A program made the position numbers and the translations under genes. From JAOABV01 sp039801465 (GTDB taxonomy: Bacteria; Hydrothermota; Tepidihabitantia; Tepidihabitantales; CAIPLT01): 27,468 nucleotides of DNA. Below are positions 23,782 to 27,468 of this stretch, piece after piece. The number at the start of each line of letters is the position of its first letter. Position 1 is the first letter of the stretch. The stretch covers positions 1 through 27,468 of the forward strand of contig JBDRUT010000021.1 of the NCBI GenBank assembly GCA_039801465.1, read 5' to 3'. The notes under the pieces are model-generated. The model was not told where the DNA came from. It did not search any database and saw only the letters and a program-made list of their open reading frames with translations.

Positions 23782-24971
23782 GCGGAAAATCAAATAAAAA
23801 AGACATCCTCAAAGATATTATAAAAAGATTACATAAAGGTGAAAGTCTACTAAAAATAAAACAAGAATTCCAAAATGTTCTCAAAGATACAACGCCTGAA
23901 CAAATTGCACAAATTGAAGAAGAATTGATAAGAGAAGGAATAACTCAAGATGAAATTCAAAAATTATGTGATGTCCATATTGCTTTTTTTAAAGAATCTT
24001 TAGAAAAAGAAAAAACTTTAGCACCAGCAGGACATCCTATTTACATTCTTATGGCAGAACACAAGATATTATTACAGAATGCCGAAAGCCTGCGAAATAT
24101 TGCGGAAAGATTTAAAAGTGACCAAGATTTAGAACACTTACAACATATCATAAAACACCTGAAGGATTCAGAAAGTCATTATGTGCGCGAAGAGAATGTC
24201 CTATTCCCCTATCTAGAAAAACACGGTATTACGCAACCACCTGCAATTATGTGGCAAGAGCACGATAAAATTCGAGCAATAAAGAAAAATATCTATCAAA
24301 TTGTTAACAATCGGCTAAATCTTGATTTTAAGAATTTCACTATACAATTAAAAGAAAGCGCAACATCATTATTTGAAATACTCTCTAGCCATTTTTATAA
24401 AGAAAATAATATCTTATTTCCTACTGGACTCAAAGTTATTACTGATGATGAATGGATTGAGATAAGAAAGGAGTTTGATGGTTTAGGTTATTGTTGTTTT
24501 ACTCCTGAATCGGCAAAGATACCTATTAATGAAAATGTAAAAACCAGCCCCGAAATTAAAGAAAACAACATCTTGTCATTTGAAACCGGCAACTTTTCAA
24601 AAGACGAATTAGAAACACTGCTAAACACATTACCAATTGATATTACATTTGTTGATGCTGAAGATACTGTTAGATATTTTAGTAAAACCAAGGACCGCAT
24701 CTTTCCCAGAACTAAAGCGGTAATCGGTAGAAAAGTCCAAAATTGCCATCCTCAAAAAAGTGTCCATATTGTTGATCAAATTTTAGAAAATTTTCGGCAG
24801 GGTAAACGTGATGTTGCTGAGTTTTGGATTAATCTTAATAATCGATTGATATATATCAGATATTTTGCCATTCGTAAAGACGGTAAATACTTAGGATGCT
24901 TAGAAGTCACTCAAGACATTACTGACATCAAAAAGATTGAAGGCGAAAAACGACTTTTGGACTGGAGCTAA
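23778..24971 (+). CDS. DUF438-hemerythrin-PAS protein, likely O2/NO sensor or iron-oxo protein
   Basis: The protein has 397 residues. The N-terminal helical region (about 8-75) is DUF438-like. A hemerythrin-type four-helix domain (about 84-220) shows the expected ligands: His95 in MAEHK, His134 and Glu138 in SHYVREE, His162 in QEHDK, and His205 and Glu209 in SHFYKEN. A PAS-like domain fills the C-terminus (about 275-385: 'PIDITFVDAEDTVRYFSKTKDRIFPR', 'GRKVQNCHPQKS', 'CLEVTQDITDIKKIEG'). Proteins of this architecture are widespread in anaerobes; binding of O2 or NO is assumed for the di-iron site, but the output of the PAS domain is not known because no kinase or DNA-binding domain follows. 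It overlaps the oxidoreductase gene by 4 bp, so the two are translated together. Confidence 0.87.
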   Translation: MSGKSNKKDILKDIIKRLHKGESLLKIKQEFQNVLKDTTPEQIAQIEEELIREGITQDEIQKLCDVHIAFFKESLEKEKTLAPAGHPIYILMAEHKILLQNAESLRNIAERFKSDQDLEHLQHIIKHLKDSESHYVREENVLFPYLEKHGITQPPAIMWQEHDKIRAIKKNIYQIVNNRLNLDFKNFTIQLKESATSLFEILSSHFYKENNILFPTGLKVITDDEWIEIRKEFDGLGYCCFTPESAKIPINENVKTSPEIKENNILSFETGNFSKDELETLLNTLPIDITFVDAEDTVRYFSKTKDRIFPRTKAVIGRKVQNCHPQKSVHIVDQILENFRQGKRDVAEFWINLNNRLIYIRYFAIRKDGKYLGCLEVTQDITDIKKIEGEKRLLDWS

Positions 24972-24972
24972 A

Positions 24973-24987
24973 ATCATTTATAATGAT
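24973..24987 (+). promoter_or_regulatory. 15-bp palindrome, candidate operator, overlapping a TATAAT box
   Basis: ATCATT-TAT-AATGAT is a perfect inverted repeat directly after the stop of the hemerythrin gene and 86 bp before the flavin reductase-rubredoxin gene. TATAAT at 24979-24984 inside it, with a poor TTGGAC 16 bp upstream, may form a promoter for the last two genes. Confidence 0.4.
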
Positions 24988-25073
24988 AGATGGATGCGTG
25001 TTATTGTTATAAAATTAAAATAATAAATGAGTAAAAAATTAGATAAGATTCGTCTGAATATTTTATATACACT

Positions 25074-25772
25074 ATGAATCTAACTGTTCTCCATAAGATT
25101 AGTTACGGGTTATACATAATTAGTTCCCATAAAGATGGAAAATTCAATGGGCAGATTGCTAATGTGGTAAGCCAATTAACTTCTGAACCACCAAGTATAG
25201 GCATCTGTATTAATAAACAGAATTTAACTCATAAGTTCATTCAAGATAGTAAGACCTTTACAATTTCAATTTTAGAACAAGATACGCCCATGACTTTAAT
25301 TGGAAAATTTGGTTTTAAATCCGGCCGAGACATCGATAAGTTTCAAGACACAAAATATAAAATTGGCAAAACCAGAGCGCCAATTGTGCTGGATAATACT
25401 ATTGGTTATATTGAAGCCGAAGTAATCAATAGTCTCGATGTGGGAACACATACATTATTTATCGGTAAGATTGTTGATGCCGAAGTAATTAGTGATTCGG
25501 AACCGATGACCTATGCTTATTATCATCAAATAAAACGGGGCAAATCACCAAAAACTGCTCCAACTTATATTAAAAAAGAAGATGAAACAAAAAAGAAAGA
25601 GGTGAGAACCATGGATAGATATGTCTGCACGGTTTGCGGTTATGTTTATGACCCACAAAAGGGCGACCCGGAATCAGGTATAAAACCCAACACACCTTTT
25701 GAAGCATTACCTGATGATTGGGTCTGTCCAGTTTGTGGTGCAGGTAAAGACCAATTTGAAAAGGAGACATAA
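25074..25772 (+). CDS. hrb: Flavin reductase-rubredoxin fusion (Hrb-like, high-molecular-weight rubredoxin)
   Basis: The protein has 232 residues. The N-terminal part (about 1-165) is a flavin reductase-like FMN-binding domain ('GLYIISSHKDGKFNGQIANVVSQL', 'SIGICINKQNLTHKFI', 'FTISILEQD'). A Lys/Glu-rich linker (about 160-179) joins it to a complete rubredoxin (180-232) with iron ligands Cys185, Cys188, Cys218 and Cys221. In Moorella a protein of this design (Hrb) passes electrons from NAD(P)H to the flavodiiron protein FprA, and here the FprA-like gene follows directly, with the start overlapping the stop by one base (TAATG). The ATG at 25074 has no good ribosome-binding site, but no other in-frame start is available before the stop at 25044. 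An internal ATG with a good ribosome-binding site lies at the rubredoxin start. Confidence 0.9.
   Translation: MNLTVLHKISYGLYIISSHKDGKFNGQIANVVSQLTSEPPSIGICINKQNLTHKFIQDSKTFTISILEQDTPMTLIGKFGFKSGRDIDKFQDTKYKIGKTRAPIVLDNTIGYIEAEVINSLDVGTHTLFIGKIVDAEVISDSEPMTYAYYHQIKRGKSPKTAPTYIKKEDETKKKEVRTMDRYVCTVCGYVYDPQKGDPESGIKPNTPFEALPDDWVCPVCGAGKDQFEKET
25598..25613 (+). promoter_or_regulatory. Internal ribosome-binding site and ATG before the rubredoxin domain
   Basis: AGAGGTGAG ends 4 bp before an in-frame ATG (25611), which is exactly residue 180 of the fusion and the natural first Met of a rubredoxin. It is better placed than the site at the main start. A free 53-residue rubredoxin could be made from it. 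Confidence 0.5.
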
Positions 25773-26962
25773 TGCCGATACGACTAATTAAACCCGACAT
25801 CTACGCAATTGGAACTAATGACTGGGACCGAAGACTTTTTGACGAATTGATTCCGCTACCTGACGGTACAAGTTATAATTCTTATTTAATAAAAGGTAAA
25901 GATAAAATATGTCTAATTGACTCTTCCGACCCACGACAAGAGAGAGAATTTCTGGATAATCTCAAAGTACTTAATATTAGACATATTGATTATATAATTT
26001 CACATCATGCGGAACAAGACCACTCTGGCGCAATCCCTAAGGTGTTAGAACTTTATCCATCAGCAAATGTTGTGACGAGTCCCAAATGTAAAACAATGCT
26101 TATGGATTTACTCTTAATTCCTGAAAACCGAATTATAACACTTGATGACCGGGAAACGATTTCGCTTGGCAATAAGACTATAGAGTTTATCTTTGCGCCC
26201 TGGGTTCATTGGCCCGAGACCATCCTCTCTTATCTCCAAGAAGATAAAATTCTATTTACCTGCGATTTATTCGGCTCGCATCTTGCCACCAGTGATTTAT
26301 ATGCGACTGATACTACAAAAGTCTATGAATCAGCAAAAAGATACTATGCGGAAATTATGATGCCCTTTCGGACACATATTGTAAAACATTTAGAGAAGAT
26401 AAAAGATTTGAAGATTGAATTGATTGCACCAAGTCATGGACCAATTTATAACAACCCTGATTTTATTATCAATGCATATCGAGATTGGATTTCTGATAAA
26501 GTTAAAAATGAAGTTGTGATTCCTTATGTTTCCATGCACGGCTCAACCGGAAAAATGATAGATTATTTTATCAATGCATTGATTGAACGCAATATCACAG
26601 TAAAACCATTTAATCTCACAGAGACAGATATTGGTGAGTTGGCGATGGCATTAGTTGATACTGCGACAATTGTCATCGGTTCCCCCACTGTCTTAACTGG
26701 CCCCCATCCTGTAGTTTTATATGCAACCTATCTTGCGAATCTCTTGCGACCAAAAGTGAAATTTGCTTCAGTAATCGGCTCATACAGCTGGGGCGGAAGA
26801 ATGCTTGAAGTCATTACTACCACGATCAACAACCTAAAAGTTGAATTGATTGATCCAGTAATAATCAAAGGTTATCCTAAAGCAGATGATTTTAAGGCAT
26901 TAGATAGAATGGCTGATGATATTTTAAGACGCCATCAAACTACACCTGAAGTAATTTTCTAA
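25772..26962 (+). CDS. fprA: Flavodiiron protein (FprA family), O2/NO reductase
   Basis: The protein has 396 residues, the usual length for a two-domain A-type flavoprotein. The N-terminal beta-lactamase-like domain carries the di-iron ligands H79-x-E81-x-D83-H84 (HHAEQDHSG), His146, Asp165 and His222. The C-terminal flavodoxin-like domain begins near residue 250 and has the FMN-binding loop SMHGSTG (254-260). Such proteins reduce O2 to water and/or NO to N2O in the cytoplasm of anaerobes, taking electrons from rubredoxin. The AAGGAGA site lies before the ATG and the start shares one base with the Hrb-like stop, so the pair is translationally coupled. O2 versus NO preference cannot be decided from the sequence. 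Confidence 0.95.
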   Translation: MPIRLIKPDIYAIGTNDWDRRLFDELIPLPDGTSYNSYLIKGKDKICLIDSSDPRQEREFLDNLKVLNIRHIDYIISHHAEQDHSGAIPKVLELYPSANVVTSPKCKTMLMDLLLIPENRIITLDDRETISLGNKTIEFIFAPWVHWPETILSYLQEDKILFTCDLFGSHLATSDLYATDTTKVYESAKRYYAEIMMPFRTHIVKHLEKIKDLKIELIAPSHGPIYNNPDFIINAYRDWISDKVKNEVVIPYVSMHGSTGKMIDYFINALIERNITVKPFNLTETDIGELAMALVDTATIVIGSPTVLTGPHPVVLYATYLANLLRPKVKFASVIGSYSWGGRMLEVITTTINNLKVELIDPVIIKGYPKADDFKALDRMADDILRRHQTTPEVIF

Positions 26963-27468
26963 AAATCATAATAGGAATAAATTCTCTTGCGTAGATAAAG
27001 GTTTACTTGAAAGTTTTCTCTTTAATCATAACAGAAAAAATCCGGACGCTCAAATAAAGAATTTCCAAATTTCATCGCAATAAAAATTCTCTTAAGAACT
27101 TTTTCTAATTCTATTAGTCAAAGCAAAATTTGCATATGTTTTCTTACCATAACTTATTGTCCGATAATAGATAGTTGAAATATTAATTTACAAAATTCTA
27201 AAATATACTTCGTATTATTTTAAACTCTTGAGTTATCATGAAATTTTTATAAATCATTTTGCTTTTACAGAGTTTTCTTCCAATTCGACGATTTTCGATA
27301 TTTGTTTAACTCTGGATATGATTCACTCATTACTTACATAATCTTCTTCTTTGAAAATATGTCAATACTTTACATTTTATCTTCTCCAATTATAATCTTA
27401 ATAGTAAGAAAAGAGGACACTAAATTTATATCTCATAAGAGAAGCAAAACAATATAATCGTTGCTTAG
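26963..27468. other. AT-rich intergenic end of the window, no gene seen
   Basis: About 500 bp after the flavodiiron gene are very AT-rich and broken by stops in all frames. I found no clear hairpin terminator, no RNA gene and no promoter with both good elements; a lone TTGACA on the minus strand (27365-27360) lacks a properly spaced -10. It may be the control region of a gene beyond the window. Confidence 0.5.

Noticed and set aside
27360..27365. Promoter on the minus strand near the right end
   Set aside because: The TTGACA is good but no acceptable -10 lies at 16-18 bp.

Overview
The window is AT-rich DNA from a diderm (Gram-negative-type) bacterium, probably an anaerobe and possibly a thermophile. 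It encodes a TonB-dependent receptor, a PorV/PorQ-like outer-membrane protein and five proteins with type IX secretion (T9SS)-like C-terminal sorting domains, which places it in or near the FCB superphylum or an associated candidate phylum. WOR-3, Cloacimonadota or a similar lineage would fit; this placement is inference from gene content. A two-domain protein disulfide oxidoreductase with CQYC and CPYC sites is typical of (hyper)thermophiles. The rubredoxin/flavodiiron genes are typical of anaerobes that must remove O2 or NO.

Layout. (1) 1-305: 3' end of a gene for a secreted protein, leaving only its sorting domain. (2) 306-1077: non-coding, with REP-like palindromes and a GC-rich inverted-repeat cluster. 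(3) 8556 down to 1078, minus strand: a two-gene unit encoding a subtilisin-like serine protease and a zinc metalloprotease, which share CARDB-like modules, a near-identical six-bladed propeller and a sorting domain; it has a consensus promoter at 8665-8693. (4) 8694-9028: intergenic, with about three degenerate 44-bp direct repeats and then a good promoter for a plus-strand unit. (5) 9029-12245: ABC ATPase, ABC-2 permease and a SpoIID/LytB-type protein. (6) 14589-12394, minus: clostripain-family cysteine protease with a sorting domain. (7) 22804-14632, minus: operon of a possible 34-codon leader ORF, a lipoprotein, a TonB-dependent receptor, a large secreted Fn3/sorting-domain protein and a PorV-like protein, with a clear promoter and a strong intrinsic terminator. 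(8) 23022-26962, plus: redox/oxygen-defence cluster of protein disulfide oxidoreductase, DUF438-hemerythrin-PAS protein, flavin reductase-rubredoxin fusion and flavodiiron protein. (9) 26963-27468: AT-rich, no gene seen.

How the parts may work together. The serine, metallo- and cysteine proteases look like an exported peptide-degrading set carried by a T9SS-like route. The TonB/lipoprotein/PorV operon would provide outer-membrane uptake or assembly. The redox cluster would pass electrons through rubredoxin to the flavodiiron protein to reduce O2 or NO, with the hemerythrin-PAS protein as a possible sensor.

The least conventional signals are: non-triplet (7- and 8-bp) tandem repeats lying inside signal peptides and a linker; GGTCR-ATA-YGACC hairpins placed directly against Shine-Dalgarno sites, one of them read through by the leader ORF; an internal ribosome-binding site that could release free rubredoxin; and candidate Fur/PerR-type operators in the redox cluster. 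No CRISPR array, tRNA, rRNA, transposase or integrase was recognised.
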